This document shows positions 63,891-64,000 of a stretch of DNA of 64,000 nucleotides, in pieces. Under the pieces are notes generated by a model. That model was given only the letters and a program-made list of their open reading frames with translations, did not search any database and was not told the origin of the DNA. This DNA comes from Planctomycetota bacterium (GTDB lineage: Bacteria; Planctomycetota; Phycisphaerae; Phycisphaerales; UBA5793): assembly GCA_013112555.1 (NCBI GenBank), contig JABFGK010000001.1, positions 2,516,581-2,580,580 on the forward strand, in the 5' to 3' direction. How positions within the stretch are numbered: position 1 is the stretch's first letter; each line of letters begins with the position of its first letter. The position numbers and the translations under genes are program-made.

Positions 63891-64000
63891 TTACACAAAA
63901 TCGCCGTCCGACGGTCGCGGCGGCCCCACCTCACCCATGTCAGGGGGCGTGGCTTGATTATTGCAGGTCCATACGCTTTCGCAACCGGGGCCCCCCACCC
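63891..64000 (-). CDS. possible C-terminal end of an upstream gene (cut by the window edge)
   Basis: A frame open to the right edge ends at TAA 63893-63891 with NNQATPPDMGEVGPPRPSDG as the last readable stretch. It lies just upstream of the OPX gene on the same strand and might belong to the same cluster. About 36 codons are too few to assign. Confidence 0.25.
   Translation of the reverse strand, partial: VGGPGCESVWTCNNQATPPDMGEVGPPRPSDGDFV

Noticed and set aside
1..64000. tRNA or rRNA genes
   Set aside because: No T-loop-like GGTTCGAATCC in a cloverleaf context and no rRNA-like segment was found in any spacer by eye.

Overview
The window is GC-rich bacterial chromosome with long tracts of secreted and envelope functions. 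It probably comes from a planctomycete of the Phycisphaerae type. This is an inference from gene style: HAF-repeat and FG-GAP/VCBS secreted proteins, a Ca-binding 'DCNGNG' tail, two prepilin-like proteins that start with [15 protein letters not shown]-sulfotransferase fusions, a PadR/HAAS-like pair, an RNHCP protein and dispersed GC-rich hairpins. No rRNA, tRNA, CRISPR array or insertion sequence was found.

Layout. 1-2.3 kb: a partial SGNH esterase, a SAM methyltransferase and a cyclodeaminase-like protein. 2.3-4.3 kb: a visibly AT-richer islet bounded by perfect 44-bp direct repeats, the right one being the 3' end of a glycosyltransferase gene. The islet holds a predicted ribbon-helix-helix-type regulator and a DUF3800 protein in one operon with a consensus promoter and dyad operator, plus a tiny promoter-terminator unit that could make a ~57-nt RNA. 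4.3-11.4 kb: a GT2 glycosyltransferase, a PGRP-type amidase, a repeat-rich gap and two large secreted proteins. 12-17.6 kb: a MacA-MacB(ATPase)-MacB(permease)-TolC-like export operon. 17.7-22 kb: an FG-GAP protein, a subtilase and a haem-binding-domain protein. 22-31.5 kb: PadR regulator with membrane partner, zinc-ribbon proteins, a nuclease-like protein, an NifU-domain protein, a lipoprotein, an MpaA-like carboxypeptidase, and a GbsR/MarR regulator with an unknown partner. 31.7-37.4 kb: an MscK-like channel gene (frame-broken) and a TPR-sulfotransferase. 37.4-44.1 kb (minus strand): GT2, a HldE-like protein with swapped domain order, a response-regulator diguanylate cyclase, an Hpt protein and acetoacetyl-CoA synthetase. 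44.2-50.2 kb: an FG-GAP protein, GreA, NuoG and PurQ (frame-broken). 50.3-52.1 kb: two paralogous pseudopilin-like proteins. 52.7-64 kb: HisS, MtnA, an ArnT-like transferase (frame-broken), a signal peptidase I with a large insertion, a PuuD-like hydrolase, a second TPR-sulfotransferase, a GT4 glycosyltransferase and an OPX polysaccharide-export lipoprotein.

Most of the content is ordinary core and envelope metabolism: export, polysaccharide assembly, mechanosensation, c-di-GMP signalling and a few housekeeping enzymes. The least explained part is the 2.3-4.3 kb islet. It combines insertion-like flanks, foreign composition, a self-regulated-looking two-gene operon and a candidate small RNA, with no recognisable recombinase. 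Three genes (MscK-like, purQ, ArnT-like) each need one frame change to be whole, which suggests either indel errors in the assembly or real decay.
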